A DNA stretch of 64,000 nt from Bin5 sp965221145 (GTDB taxonomy: Bacteria; Chloroflexota; Anaerolineae; Caldilineales; Caldilineaceae): assembly GCA_965221145.1 (NCBI GenBank), contig OZ244877.1:5456001-5520000 (forward strand). The letters are read 5' to 3'. Below the pieces are notes generated by a model. That model searched no databases. It was not told the origin of the DNA and worked only from the letters and a program-made list of their open reading frames with translations. A program made the position numbers and the translations under genes. The first letter of the stretch is position 1. Every line of letters begins with the position of its first letter. Of this stretch, positions 7,593-16,806 are shown piece after piece.

Positions 7593-9782
7593 TCAAGCAA
7601 TTTTGTCGACACCTGAGAGTGTTAACTCATCCTGGAAGTGGCAAGCGCCCCAATGTCCCGAACGCCCGGCCACTGGCTTTAGTTGGGGTTCCTCCACCGT
7701 GCAAATCTCCTGACGATAGGGGCAACGGGTATGAAATCGACAGCCGGCCGGCGGGGCGCTGGGGTCCGGCAGTTCGCCCGTGGCAATTGGCTGGGCCGAT
7801 TGAACCCCTGGGCTGGGGAGGGGGATAGAAGCGAGCAGCGCTTCGGTGTACGGGTGGACGGGCGCAGAACAGATGGCTGTCGTGCTGCCGATCTCCACGA
7901 TTTTGCCTAGATACATCACGGCCATTCGATCACTGATATGGCGTACCACCGCGATGTCATGGGCGATGAAGAGTATTGTCAAATCCAACTGTTGCTGAAG
8001 TTCCAGCAGGAGGTTCAGGATCTGTGACTGCACCGACACATCCAGTGACGAAACGGGTTCGTCCGCCACGATGAAAGCCGGTTCCGTTGACAGCGCTCTG
8101 GCAATAGCGATCCGCTGGCGCTGTCCACCGCTGAACGCGTGGGGAAAGCGGCTCTGGTGCTCGGCCCTGAGCCCGACCATTTCCAGCAATGTTCCCACGC
8201 GGGCATCTACCTCTTTCCCCCTGGCGATGTTGTGTAGAATCAAGGGCTCACCCACGATATCGCGAACGTTCAAGCGTGGGTTCAGCGATGACAGGGGATC
8301 CTGAAAGACCATCCCCATGTGACGCCGTACACTTTTCATTGCCGTTTCGGAAATCCGGGTGATGTCTTTGAGTTCACCGTTGATTTTGAACAGGATGTTG
8401 CCGGCTGTAGGATCGACCAGCCGGGTGATTAGTCGGCCCACGGACGTCTTGCCACACCCCGATTCGCCGACAAGCCCGAGGATTTCTCCGTGGCCGATCG
8501 TCAGATCGATGCTATCTACCGCCTGAACTGCGCCCACCTGACGACGTATGATGCCCTTGTAAATCGGATAGTGGAGCGTCATGTCTTTGACTTTGATGCC
8601 GATATTGCCATCGTCTGTGCGCAAGCTTTGAGCGGCGCCGCCTGTGCCCAGCAACTGCTCTGCAACGGCATTCACCGCACCGTTGGCCGCCGCATGTCGC
8701 GGCGGCGCCTCGGTCGTCGGCGCTGGCGCTCTCTCGTCCACGATTCTGTCTGTCAGAAGTTGCGGGGACTCGATATCGACACCGCCAACCACCGCTGGCG
8801 AGTCATACAGCCAGCACTTGGCCTTATGTTGCTCGCTTAAGGTGATGAGCGGTGGTGTCTCCACACATTTCGACATCACGTCGGGGCAACGGTCGGCAAA
8901 GACACAGCCTTGTGGCGCCAACGCCAGTTCAGGGACGACACCCTTCAGCGACTGAAGGGGCGTCTTCGGTTCACTGTTCAGGCTCGGAATCGATGCCAAC
9001 AGCTTCTGCGTATATGGATGAGCCGCTTGCTCGAAAACCTCTTGCACCGTCCCGGTCTCGACGATGACACCCAGGTACATCACTGACACGCGGTCGGCAG
9101 TGCTCGCCACCACCCCCATGTTGTGGGTGATCAACAGCACCGACATGCCAAGCCGGTCGCGCAACCTCCTGATCAGATCCAGGATCTGTGCCTGGATGGT
9201 CACGTCCAGCGCTGTCGTCGGCTCGTCCGCAATCAGGAGTTGCGGATGGCAGGCTAAAGCCAACGCAATCATCACCCGTTGGCGCATGCCGCCTGACAAT
9301 TCATGCGGATACCGGCTGAGGAGTTGATCCGGTTGCGGAAGCCCCACCATCTCCAGCATCTCTTCAGTTCTTGCGTAGGCCATATTCACGCTGATGTTTT
9401 CATGTTCGAGAATCCCCTCGGCCACCTGACTCCCAACCGGCATCATGGGATGAAGCGAACGCATCGGCTCCTGAAAGACCATTGAGACTTCGCGCCCGCG
9501 GATCCGTCGCAGCACGCGCGCATTGCCGCGATTGACCAGTATATTCACCCTGCCGGCGCGGGTATTTAGCCAAATCTCGCCGCCTTCGAAAACAGCCGGC
9601 GGCGAGGGCACCAGGCCAACCACGCTACGCGCCGTGACGCTCTTGCCGCAGCCACTCTCCCCCACCAATCCCACAATCTCCCCCGCCTGCACATCAAAGC
9701 TTACGCCGTTAACGGCGCGGGTTGTGCCCACTACCGATCGGAAGCTCATGTGCAGGTCTTTGATCTCGAGTATCATGCTCAT
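7593..9782 (-). CDS. Dpp/Opp ABC importer ATPase, DppD and DppF fused in one polypeptide
   Basis: 729 aa with two complete nucleotide-binding domains. The first half has Walker A GESGCGKS (about residues 41-48), signature LSGGMRQR, Walker B LLIADEPT and a C-terminal oligopeptide-transporter extension containing GCVFADRCPDVMSKC. The second half has Walker A GESGCGKT, signature FSGGQRQR, Walker B FIVADEPVS and the same extension with CRFHTRCPYRQEIC. These order as DppD then DppF, normally two genes. The open frame extends upstream to 9977, but residues before MSMILEIKDL do not look coding and overlap the insertion element, so the ATG at 9782 (or 9776) is chosen. It is the only importer ATPase gene in the window and may energise several of the DppBC pairs. 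Confidence 0.93.
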   Translation of the reverse strand: MSMILEIKDLHMSFRSVVGTTRAVNGVSFDVQAGEIVGLVGESGCGKSVTARSVVGLVPSPPAVFEGGEIWLNTRAGRVNILVNRGNARVLRRIRGREVSMVFQEPMRSLHPMMPVGSQVAEGILEHENISVNMAYARTEEMLEMVGLPQPDQLLSRYPHELSGGMRQRVMIALALACHPQLLIADEPTTALDVTIQAQILDLIRRLRDRLGMSVLLITHNMGVVASTADRVSVMYLGVIVETGTVQEVFEQAAHPYTQKLLASIPSLNSEPKTPLQSLKGVVPELALAPQGCVFADRCPDVMSKCVETPPLITLSEQHKAKCWLYDSPAVVGGVDIESPQLLTDRIVDERAPAPTTEAPPRHAAANGAVNAVAEQLLGTGGAAQSLRTDDGNIGIKVKDMTLHYPIYKGIIRRQVGAVQAVDSIDLTIGHGEILGLVGESGCGKTSVGRLITRLVDPTAGNILFKINGELKDITRISETAMKSVRRHMGMVFQDPLSSLNPRLNVRDIVGEPLILHNIARGKEVDARVGTLLEMVGLRAEHQSRFPHAFSGGQRQRIAIARALSTEPAFIVADEPVSSLDVSVQSQILNLLLELQQQLDLTILFIAHDIAVVRHISDRMAVMYLGKIVEIGSTTAICSAPVHPYTEALLASIPLPSPGVQSAQPIATGELPDPSAPPAGCRFHTRCPYRQEICTVEEPQLKPVAGRSGHWGACHFQDELTLSGVDKIA

Positions 9783-9879
9783 TTTGGTTGGCTGCTTGGT
9801 CGGTATATAAACCAACGAAAAGCCAACATCCCACAAAAGAACGAAGAATCTCTCCGGGTTTTCAGGTCCCGCTCTCGGA

Positions 9880-11328
9880 TGCATCCAGGATATGGGGCGA
9901 AGAAGGTCATATATGGATTTCGTGCCAGCGGTCACTGAGGAGGCGTGCTCGGAGAGCGAGCATCGCCTGAGCGCCATGTCGGGACCAGTGTATGCCAGCT
10001 TGCTTCATGCGTTGCTGAACCAATGTTTTGGCTGCGGATTCGACGGTGCCGCTGCTGATAGGGAGGCCAACCTTACGATGGGCGGCGTAGTTCATGCGTC
10101 GTCGGTTTTTCCACAGATAGGCGGCAGCCTGTTTGACAGTCGGCGGCGGCGCTGAGCCTGTTGGATAGAGGCGCGCAATGCGACGGAAGAAGAGGCGCAG
10201 TTGACCGCCAGCTAAGGCAGCTTTCTGCGCTTCGACCCAGGCCGAGGCCTCGGCTGAGGCGGGCTCTAGCGCTTCCGCTGCGATCTGCCAGACGTACTGT
10301 AGCATATGCCACCAGTCGAGGATTTCGATGCGGCGGGCAAAACAGACGAATACCATCGCCCAGATCCAGAGTGCGCCATCGTTGATGCAGACGACCCGTT
10401 TGGCCTTTTCCACCCCGCGGCGGTAACTTTCGGCCCAGTAGTGGTTGGTGAAGGTTTTGGCATCCCATAAGCCGGCTCGGTAGGAGTGCTTCGCCAAGCG
10501 CAACTCGCCCTCGGCTTGCTCCCCCTCCTCGCAAGCAGGCGCAGCTGAGACGCTCATCACTTTGGCCTCTTTTCAGCCCTCCTCAAGCAGATGAACCATC
10601 ACCCCGTCAGCTGATACCACCATCACCTCACTGTCCGGCTGCGGAATCCGCCACCACGTAACCGCTTCCTCCTCCTCGGGGATGCGCACCATCGCCTCGG
10701 CCTCTTGCACATCCGCATGGACCACTTTTGTCCCGTACTCCAACACGAGTTCGTGCAAGCTGCTATCCGAGATCGGTACGCCGGTTAACTCACTGAAGTT
10801 ACTCGCCGCTCGCACAAAAGACCCAAGCTCAGCCGCCTGTCTCAGCGCCATCTTCAGCATCACCGGACTCCAACCCCGCTTGCTCAACCCCAGTCCTCGA
10901 TCCAGGGGGGAAAAACCCTTGCTTACATGAAGGGCAATAGTAATGATATCGGTTCACCTCCACCGCACCTTCACGGTGGCGTATCACCCTCTTCTTCTTG
11001 CCCTTGTTCTGCACCCGCCCCGCACATTCAGGACAGCGCACTTCCACATCGACCTCGCCTGCCTCCGCGACCAGTTCTTCCACCAGCGGCTTCATCATCT
11101 CTTCCCGCTCGTGACGAACCCTTTCCATGATCTCGTCGAAACTGGCCCCCGGCTCCCCTCTCCGCCATGACTACAACCGTTCATGCATCGCTCCCGCCGA
11201 CCCTTCAAACTCCGCCTGACTTCGCTTCTGGCTGCGCTTCCGTCCCATTGCCCTTCTTTCCTTTCTTTTCTCCACTCCTTTTCCGCCCTTCCCTTACTCA
11301 GTATAACTCACCCCCATTTTCGGATGCA
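9880..11328 (-). mobile_element. ISKra4-type insertion sequence, inactivated
   Basis: About 1.45 kb. The ends form an imperfect ~21-bp terminal inverted repeat: 9880-9900 reads TGCATCC, then a variable stretch, then GGGG and GA; the reverse complement of 11308-11328 reads the same pattern, with about 15 of 21 positions shared. It contains one broken transposase. The element sits about 100 bases upstream of the importer ATPase start and separates it from the binding protein gene at 11512-13089. The 109 bp at the right end (11222-11330) recur at 13175-13283. Confidence 0.7.
9907..11128 (-). pseudogene. ISKra4-family transposase, broken by an indel and an in-frame stop
   Basis: Three pieces together make one transposase. 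The N-terminal piece (11128 downward) has a zinc-finger-like CPECAGR and YYCPSCKQGFFP. A run of six C on the coding strand (10905-10910) puts it out of frame; removing one C restores FFPLDRGLGLSKRGWSPV and joins the middle piece. The middle piece ends at TGA (10573-10575) directly before KEAKV; the C-terminal piece continues in the same frame, so the stop probably replaced a TGG Trp codon. The C-terminal part has the family signature LWIWAMVF, DWWHMLQYVW, YLWKNRRRM and GLPISSGTVESAAK. The insertion is therefore unlikely to move itself. Confidence 0.85.
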
Positions 11329-11459
11329 CCCTCTCTCCACTGCATTGCGCGCTCCGACAGTGAAGTGGTCGCGCGTTTTCAATCACTGTACAGGGGTGTG
11401 CGCAGACTGACTGCGACGCCGTGAAAGGCGCCGCGGTCATGGCAATCGAGCAAAGTCGT

Positions 11460-11492
11460 GGAGAGTGGTCAATTGCGCTCTCTCCACTCTCC
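11460..11492 (-). terminator. Stem-loop downstream of a binding-protein gene
   Basis: A 9-bp perfect stem, 484-492 paired with 460-468 in the 11.4 kb block (GGAGAGTGG and its complement), with a 15-nt loop. It lies 20 bases after the stop of the binding protein gene at 11512, between that gene and the insertion sequence. Confidence 0.55.
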
Positions 11493-11511
11493 TCCGAGGT
11501 TCAGGGGCGAC

Positions 11512-13089
11512 CTAGTTGGGCGTCATCTCCTTGACCAGGATACGGTGGTCGAGCTTCGGCGCCCAATTCAGCCCGCTGCCGACGCCGTAGGCGAGATCCA
11601 CATGGCCGATGTAGCCGATCGCAACGTCCTCATGTACGATGCGGTTCAACTCCTGCAGCGTCATGTCGCGCTCGTCGCCGGTGAGCGGCACCGCCTTCAT
11701 CCACACCGCGTCGGCTTCCTCGTTGCAGTAAACGGAGAGAATGCCATCGCAGGCGTAGTAGCGGCGGTAGGAGGAGGAGTAGTCCATGATCTCGTTGCCA
11801 TGCAGATGGATGGCAACGAAATTCCGCTCCTCGGGCACGTCCTTGATGTTGACCAGCATCACCTTGCCGAACCCTTCGGGATCGTAGAAGGTAATCGCAA
11901 CGCTGAAGCCGACATCGGTGAGCATGGAGGCCACCGCCTGAAGCACCTCATCCGCTCTGGGGAAGACGGCGTGGCGCGCGCCCAGCGTGATCTCCATATC
12001 GATGGGCACGCCGTCCGCGGCGGCCGCGGCCAGAAGTTCGCGCGCCCCATCCGGATCAAAGGGATACGGCTCCAGGCTCGGGTCATGGCCGGTGGCTGAC
12101 GAGTTGACGATCTGTCCGGCAACCGTGGCTGCGCCGCCCAGGATGTTATCGACGATGGACTCCTTGTCGATTGCCATCTGGAGTGCCAGGCGCGCGCGGC
12201 GGTCGGACAACAGCGGGCTGTTCGTATCCATGCGGATGAAGATCGTCTCCACGCTGGGGGCCGACACGCAGCTGCTGTCAGCTTCGGCGTCGAGAATCTG
12301 GCACTGCTCCGGCGTTATGTATTGGGCCAGGTCGACCTCGCCCGCCTGCACAGCCGCGACGCGCACCTGATCCTCCTGCAGGAAACGGTAGGTCGCCTTC
12401 TGGAAGATCTGGGCGCCGCCGGCGTCGTCAGGAGCGTCAAGACCCCACCAGTCGGGGTTGGCCTCGTAGGAGATAAACTCGCCTTTGCGCCACTCGACAA
12501 ACTTGTACGGGCCGGTGCCAATAATCTGGCTATGGTAGGAATCCGGATCCTCGGCCAGTTGTACCGCCGAAGAAATGCCTACCCACTCGACCTTGCCGAG
12601 CAGGATCGGGTCCGGCTCCGGCGTCGATACATCGAGCGTGTATTCATCAACCACTTCGGCGCTCATCGTGCCGAGTATATCGAGCAGATCGAAGGCGTTG
12701 TCCGCGTCGAATGTGTGATTGATGCTGGCCGCGGCCGCCTCAGCGTTGAATGGCGTGCCGTCGTGGAAAGTCACCCCCTCGCGCAGCGTGAAGCGGATCG
12801 TGGTGTCGTTCAGCCGTTCCCACGACGTTGCCAGCATCGGAAGGAAGCCATCGTTGGTAAAATCGCGGGCCACCAACTGTTCGAACGCGTTGCGGAAACC
12901 CGGCGAACCGGTTTCGCCGAAGGAGCGCCAGGCATCCAGGCTGACCGGTTCGATGCCTACCGCGATGATTACCTCTTCGGCTGCCATACCCTCGTCCATC
13001 GCCGCCGGTTGAACCGGCTGACAGCCCGCCAGCGCCACAGCCAGTACAACCACCAAAGCCATCCATCTCCAAGCAGTTTTCTGAATCAT
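11512..13089 (-). CDS. ABC importer solute-binding protein, family 5 (lipoprotein)
   Basis: 525 aa. ATG at 13089 with GGGGGGAG about 7 nt upstream; the upstream open frame overlaps an insertion-element end and is rejected. Unlike the other binding proteins here it has a Sec-type lipoprotein signal (MIQKTAWRWMALVVVLAVALAGC) with no twin arginine. SBP_bac_5 landmarks are ERLNDTTIRFTLREGVTFHDG near residue 105, IIGTGPYKFVEWRKGEF near 190 and ARLALQMAIDKESIVDNILG near 290. It lies downstream of the DppB/DppC genes at 15679-13421 and is bracketed by two 109-bp repeats derived from an insertion-element end, so the gene and the transposon debris share a history. Ligand unknown. Confidence 0.92.
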   Translation of the reverse strand: MIQKTAWRWMALVVVLAVALAGCQPVQPAAMDEGMAAEEVIIAVGIEPVSLDAWRSFGETGSPGFRNAFEQLVARDFTNDGFLPMLATSWERLNDTTIRFTLREGVTFHDGTPFNAEAAAASINHTFDADNAFDLLDILGTMSAEVVDEYTLDVSTPEPDPILLGKVEWVGISSAVQLAEDPDSYHSQIIGTGPYKFVEWRKGEFISYEANPDWWGLDAPDDAGGAQIFQKATYRFLQEDQVRVAAVQAGEVDLAQYITPEQCQILDAEADSSCVSAPSVETIFIRMDTNSPLLSDRRARLALQMAIDKESIVDNILGGAATVAGQIVNSSATGHDPSLEPYPFDPDGARELLAAAAADGVPIDMEITLGARHAVFPRADEVLQAVASMLTDVGFSVAITFYDPEGFGKVMLVNIKDVPEERNFVAIHLHGNEIMDYSSSYRRYYACDGILSVYCNEEADAVWMKAVPLTGDERDMTLQELNRIVHEDVAIGYIGHVDLAYGVGSGLNWAPKLDHRILVKEMTPN

Positions 13090-13174
13090 GACTCCCCCCT
13101 TTTGATGTTTTGCGCGCCGGGCAGAAGAACTCGCCTGACTTTGTTGTTCGAGCCGCACCCCTGTCAAGCAGGGG

Positions 13175-13283
13175 TCGCTTCTGGCTGCGCTTCCGTCCAA
13201 TTGCCCTTCTTTCCTTTCTTTTCTCCCCTCCTTTTCCGCCCTTCCCTTACTCAGTATAACTCACCCTCATTTTCGGATGCACC
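13175..13283 (-). repeat. Solo ISKra4-type end, 109-bp duplicate of 11222-11330
   Basis: Aligned by eye, the two 109-bp stretches differ at three positions and lie in the same orientation. The copy at 11222 is the right terminal part of the broken insertion sequence; this copy has no transposase attached. Together they bracket the binding protein gene at 11512-13089. Confidence 0.85.
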
Positions 13284-13296
13284 CCCGCTCTCTGCC

Positions 13297-13420
13297 TCAA
13301 TGCAAATCCCGTTTGAAACCAAGACTTTTCGCGCGGTCAACGAATTTGAAACGTGGCCGTCTCGCCTGCCATTACGCAATACGCAATTCAGAAAAAGCGG
13401 GTTCTCAATGTGAACGCACA
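13297..13420 (+). repeat. Dispersed non-coding repeat, copy B
   Basis: Closest relative of copy A (4250-4380, inverted). Begins AATGCAAATCCCGTTTG, continues through GGCCGTCTCGCCTGCC and ACGCAATACGCAATTC, and ends TTCTCAATGTGAACGCAC immediately before the stop codon of the DppC gene at 13421. It begins only 13 bases after the solo insertion-element end. Confidence 0.75.
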
Positions 13421-14575
13421 TCAGTAACGGGAATGTGGATCAACCGCATCACGTAGGCCATCCCCGACAAAGTTGAATGCCAGGACGGTGATGATCACAA
13501 AACCGACGGGCGCAATGAGCCACGGCGCCACCCCAAGCACTGACACTTTTTGAGCTGCTTGCAGCAAAACCCCCCAACTCACCGCCGGCGGCCGTAGCCC
13601 AAGCCCCAAAAAGCTCAACGCGGTCTCGCCCAGGATCATCTCAGGCACCGACAACGTGGCAGCAACGATCGCATAGCTGAGGTTGGCAGGAAAGAGATGG
13701 CGCCTGATGATCCACCACTTGCCGCCGCCGCCCATGCGCGCCGACAGTACATACTCCTCGTTCTTTACCGACAATGTCATGCCGCGCACAATGCGCGCCA
13801 GGCTGCCCCAGTTCAGAATGGAGAGGATGATCGTAATGAAAAAGAAGATGCGACGCGGGCTCCAATCAAGGGGCAGAAGCGCCGATAGGGCCAGCCACAA
13901 GGGGATGCTGGGGAAGGATAGCAAGACTTCAATTCCGCGTTGGATCGCCTGGTCGACGAACCCGCCAAGATAGCCCGAAATCATACCGATAACGATGCCC
14001 AACACCAGACTGATGGCGACGCCGCATAACCCAATCGTGGTCGAAAGGCGCGCGCCATGGATGACGCGCGAAAACAAATCCCTGCCCTGGTTATCTGTTC
14101 CCAGCAGGAAGGTTTCGCCGCCCTCTACGCCAAAAAGATGCCAGCTACTCTTGAAGAACAGGAACTCGTACTCGTCGCCACGGACGAAGAAGCGTAGCGG
14201 ATGCGTCTCTGCCGTGTCGGCAACGTAGGTCCGCCTCAATGTCTCGGGGTCCCTTCCCTTTTTGTAGGCGTAGACAAAGGGCCGTAAGTGCAGGCGTCCC
14301 TCAGCGTCGACAAACCGGGGAAGCCGCGGCGCCGCCAGGATAGCATCAAATCGGGTCGTTTTCCCGTAGGGGGCAAAGAACTCGGCGCCCAGGGCCACGA
14401 CGTAGAGCGCGACGAGTACCCAAAAGCCGACAACAGCGAGCTTATTCTTGCGGAAGCGCAGATACAGCAGTTGTCTGTAGGATACCTGCCGGGTTGGGGA
14501 GAGATCAGAAACGTCTTCTGCATCAACGCTGGCCGTAGCCATCTCGATTGGCGTTTCTGGGTTCGAATAACTCAT
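13421..14575 (-). CDS. Peptide/oligosaccharide ABC importer permease, DppC/OppC type, with an extended periplasmic insert
   Basis: 384 aa from the ATG at 14575, or 393 from an upstream GTG-type start at 14602. First membrane segment VVGFWVLVALYVVALGAEFF near residue 50, then about 100 extra residues before FLLGTDNQGRDLFSRVIHG, where ordinary DppC proteins have about 30. The insert contains FVYAYKKGRDPETLRRTY and GDEYEFLFF, as in the YejE/AppC-like long permeases. Five further membrane segments and the EAA-type loop GGGGKWWIIRRHLFPANL follow. DppC partner of the 14684-15679 gene; a copy of the dispersed repeat exactly fills the gap between them. The downstream binding protein at 11512 or the upstream one at 16867 may feed it. 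Confidence 0.9.
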   Translation of the reverse strand: MSYSNPETPIEMATASVDAEDVSDLSPTRQVSYRQLLYLRFRKNKLAVVGFWVLVALYVVALGAEFFAPYGKTTRFDAILAAPRLPRFVDAEGRLHLRPFVYAYKKGRDPETLRRTYVADTAETHPLRFFVRGDEYEFLFFKSSWHLFGVEGGETFLLGTDNQGRDLFSRVIHGARLSTTIGLCGVAISLVLGIVIGMISGYLGGFVDQAIQRGIEVLLSFPSIPLWLALSALLPLDWSPRRIFFFITIILSILNWGSLARIVRGMTLSVKNEEYVLSARMGGGGKWWIIRRHLFPANLSYAIVAATLSVPEMILGETALSFLGLGLRPPAVSWGVLLQAAQKVSVLGVAPWLIAPVGFVIITVLAFNFVGDGLRDAVDPHSRY

Positions 14576-14576
14576 T

Positions 14577-14687
14577 CTAATGTAAATCCTGTTTGACACC
14601 ACGACCTTGCGCGCGGATTATGCCCTGGCGTCTCGCCTGCGCTTGCGAAATAAGCAAACTCTTCGTCTCAATTGGGACTTACATTAG
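14577..14687 (+). repeat. Dispersed non-coding repeat, copy C, between dppB and dppC
   Basis: 111 bp, the most diverged copy. Both outer ends read CTAATGTAA(A/G)TCC inward, so in this copy the terminal inverted repeat is clear. Its right end supplies the TAA stop codon of the DppB gene (14684-14686) and its left end stops 2 bases before the DppC ATG at 14575, so the repeat occupies the whole intergenic space. Confidence 0.65.
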
Positions 14688-15679
14688 CTTTCCAGGCGGA
14701 TACGCGGGTCTAACCAGGCCAGGGTCAAGTCGGCCAGGAAATTGCCAACGACAAGGGCGAAGGTAAGCAACACGATAATCGTGCTCGCCAGATACATGTC
14801 TTCGCTCATCAGCGCGTTCAAAAGGAGAGGCCCAATCAGCGGCAACAACAATACCAGAGATACGATGGTTGCGCCACTGATTATGCCCGGAAAGCTCAAA
14901 CCAATACTCGATACAATTGGGTTAATCGCTACCCTCAAGCCATGCTTGAAATATACTTTTGCGCTGGATAGCCCTTTCATCCGCGCCGTGTCGATGTAGG
15001 GCTCGCTCAATACATCCAACATTTGCGCGCGCATGACGCGAATCGTGCCGGCCGTGCCGGCCGTGCCTATGATGACGACGACGACCCAGATGTGCCTCAG
15101 GAAGTCGACCAGCTTGGCCAAGGACCAGGGGGCAAATAAGTACTCGGCGGAGAACAGTCCACCCACGCTGGTTGATCCAAATACCATAACGGAAATAAAG
15201 AGGATAATCAGGGCCAGGAGAAAATTGGGCGTCGCCATGCCGATGAAACCAACGACCGTGAAAAGATAATCCCACCCTGAATACTGTTTGACGGCCGAAA
15301 ACATACCAATGGCGATACCCACCAGCATGATAAAGATCAACGTAGCTAAACTGACGACCATGGTCAGGAACAGGCGCTCTTTTAGCAGATCGCCGATCGA
15401 CTGATTCATCACCATAGAGTATCCGAAATTGAAGGTTATGATGGACGAGAGCCAGCGCCAAAACCGAACCGGCAGTGGTTTGTCCAGGGCAAATCGTTCG
15501 ATGACCGGTCGTACCTGGGCCTCGATCTGCGCCGGCGGGATCCTTTCCGCTTCGAGCTGCCCGCGCAAGACGGTCGAATAGTCGCCCGGCGGCAACTCAA
15601 CCACGATGAAGCTGATGATTGAGCTGAGCAGCAAGACCAGGAGCATGTTCAACAACCGGCGGATCAAGAATTGCTGCAT
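14684..15679 (-). CDS. Peptide/oligosaccharide ABC importer permease, DppB/OppB type
   Basis: 331 aa, standard length. ATG at 15679 preceded by AGAGGAC. Membrane segment 1 at about residues 9-28 (LNMLLVLLLSSIISFIVVEL) is followed by PPGDYSTVL in place of the usual APGDP, then DKPLPVRFWRW and NFGYSMVMNQ. The later cytoplasmic loop carries RMKGLSSAKVYFKHGLRVA, the EAA-like ATPase contact. Six membrane segments are expected. Downstream gene is the DppC partner; upstream gene encodes an acetylesterase-like protein 62 bases away, suggesting one transcript from the binding protein at 18834. Confidence 0.92.
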   Translation of the reverse strand: MQQFLIRRLLNMLLVLLLSSIISFIVVELPPGDYSTVLRGQLEAERIPPAQIEAQVRPVIERFALDKPLPVRFWRWLSSIITFNFGYSMVMNQSIGDLLKERLFLTMVVSLATLIFIMLVGIAIGMFSAVKQYSGWDYLFTVVGFIGMATPNFLLALIILFISVMVFGSTSVGGLFSAEYLFAPWSLAKLVDFLRHIWVVVVIIGTAGTAGTIRVMRAQMLDVLSEPYIDTARMKGLSSAKVYFKHGLRVAINPIVSSIGLSFPGIISGATIVSLVLLLPLIGPLLLNALMSEDMYLASTIIVLLTFALVVGNFLADLTLAWLDPRIRLES

Positions 15680-15741
15680 CGTTGTCCTCTTTGCTCGAGG
15701 GGCGCCCTGTCACTTCCTATGCTTACGCCGGCAGCTTCCGG

Positions 15742-16794
15742 TCACGGCGTACCCGCATGCATCGGCGCCACGGCGTAGAACTGCGCGAACAACAGCGCAA
15801 ACCACCTCTCGGCGTGTATGCGCAGGCCCAACTCGTTGAAATGGTCGACGTCGTGGCGAAATTTGGGCCCCACCAGGTCGTCAGTGAGCGGTCCCTGATA
15901 CGCCAAGCCGCGCTCCCACAGCAACTGCTGGCCGTTGCGCACTGCCTGCGAGTCCGTCTTCCAATACGGCGCGATACCTTCCTGCGCCACGACCCACGGC
16001 AGCGTGTACCCCGCGTCGTCGTTGAGCGCTGCGATCGTCATGGCAAGGCTTTTGGCGTAGTCGTCGGCCGTGATCGAGCCGGCAAAGCCGCTGTTGGCAT
16101 ACCCCTGATGCCATAGCACGGCCCGGGCCCCGTGCGGCGAATGCGCCTTGGCGATACCGGCCAACAAAGGATACAGTTCACCCCGCGGGCACCACGATTC
16201 CACGCGCGACCCACCCTGATTGACCGCGGCAAACGCTATGGGCACTTGAAGTGACCGCACGAGCAGGTCGCCGAGGATTGGCCACGGCGAACCGCCGGTG
16301 TTGGTCGCCATCGGTTGCGGGTCGTGGCCGAGCCGCCAAGTCTGGCCGTCAAAGGCGACCACTCGGTCCTCGTGCGGGACCTGCGGCGGCCAGCCGCTGT
16401 TCGCACCATTAGATTGACCGGCACAGATAAACACGTCCCCAATCCCGACCCGTTGCACCACGGCCAGGATTTCCTCGCCGTTCTTGCCCTGACAACGCAC
16501 TTCCAGCCGGTACCAGCCGCCTGCCGTGGCCAGCGCCTCGCCCGCGTAGCCGCCCTGCGTCTGCGACAGATGGACCCACGCGGTGGTTTGACCGGCGTAG
16601 GGTTGATACGCCGTATGCACTGGCAACAGCACGAGCCGCGCCGAAATTTGTCCGCGACCGAGTTGGGTTTTGATCGCGATCGGCACCAATGCCCTGTTGT
16701 CCGTGTCGCGCTGAAACACTTGGTAATTCAATGGCGACACAACCGTCAAGGCCGTGTCTTCTAGCTGCAATCCGGAATGTAAGTCGGTCACCAT
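15742..16794 (-). CDS. Sialate O-acetylesterase-like SGNH hydrolase
   Basis: 350 aa from the ATG at 16794. The SASA-type carbohydrate-esterase core begins near residue 120 with GDVFICAGQSNGANSG, where the Ser of GQSN is the expected nucleophile. It continues with AVNQGGSRVESW and AVLWHQGYANSG, and ends with DVDHFNELG holding the Asp-x-x-His pair of the catalytic triad. The first ~110 residues are beta-rich and may be a jelly-roll domain. No signal peptide, so probably cytoplasmic deacetylation of an imported acetylated sugar. It sits between a family-5 binding protein and its DppB permease, an operon position that supports an acetylated oligosaccharide as cargo (inference). No clear ribosome site precedes the ATG; a hairpin lies just upstream. 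Confidence 0.82.
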   Translation of the reverse strand: MVTDLHSGLQLEDTALTVVSPLNYQVFQRDTDNRALVPIAIKTQLGRGQISARLVLLPVHTAYQPYAGQTTAWVHLSQTQGGYAGEALATAGGWYRLEVRCQGKNGEEILAVVQRVGIGDVFICAGQSNGANSGWPPQVPHEDRVVAFDGQTWRLGHDPQPMATNTGGSPWPILGDLLVRSLQVPIAFAAVNQGGSRVESWCPRGELYPLLAGIAKAHSPHGARAVLWHQGYANSGFAGSITADDYAKSLAMTIAALNDDAGYTLPWVVAQEGIAPYWKTDSQAVRNGQQLLWERGLAYQGPLTDDLVGPKFRHDVDHFNELGLRIHAERWFALLFAQFYAVAPMHAGTP

Positions 16795-16806
16795 GCGGCG
16801 CAATGT

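Noticed and set aside
10905..10910. Programmed frameshift signal in the ISKra4 transposase
   Set aside because: A separate in-frame TGA also interrupts the gene, so simple decay (or a homopolymer error) is more economical. Not excluded.
12322..13413. 363-codon plus-strand open frame
   Set aside because: Antisense to the binding protein at 11512-13089 and running through the duplicated insertion-element end; no recognisable protein.
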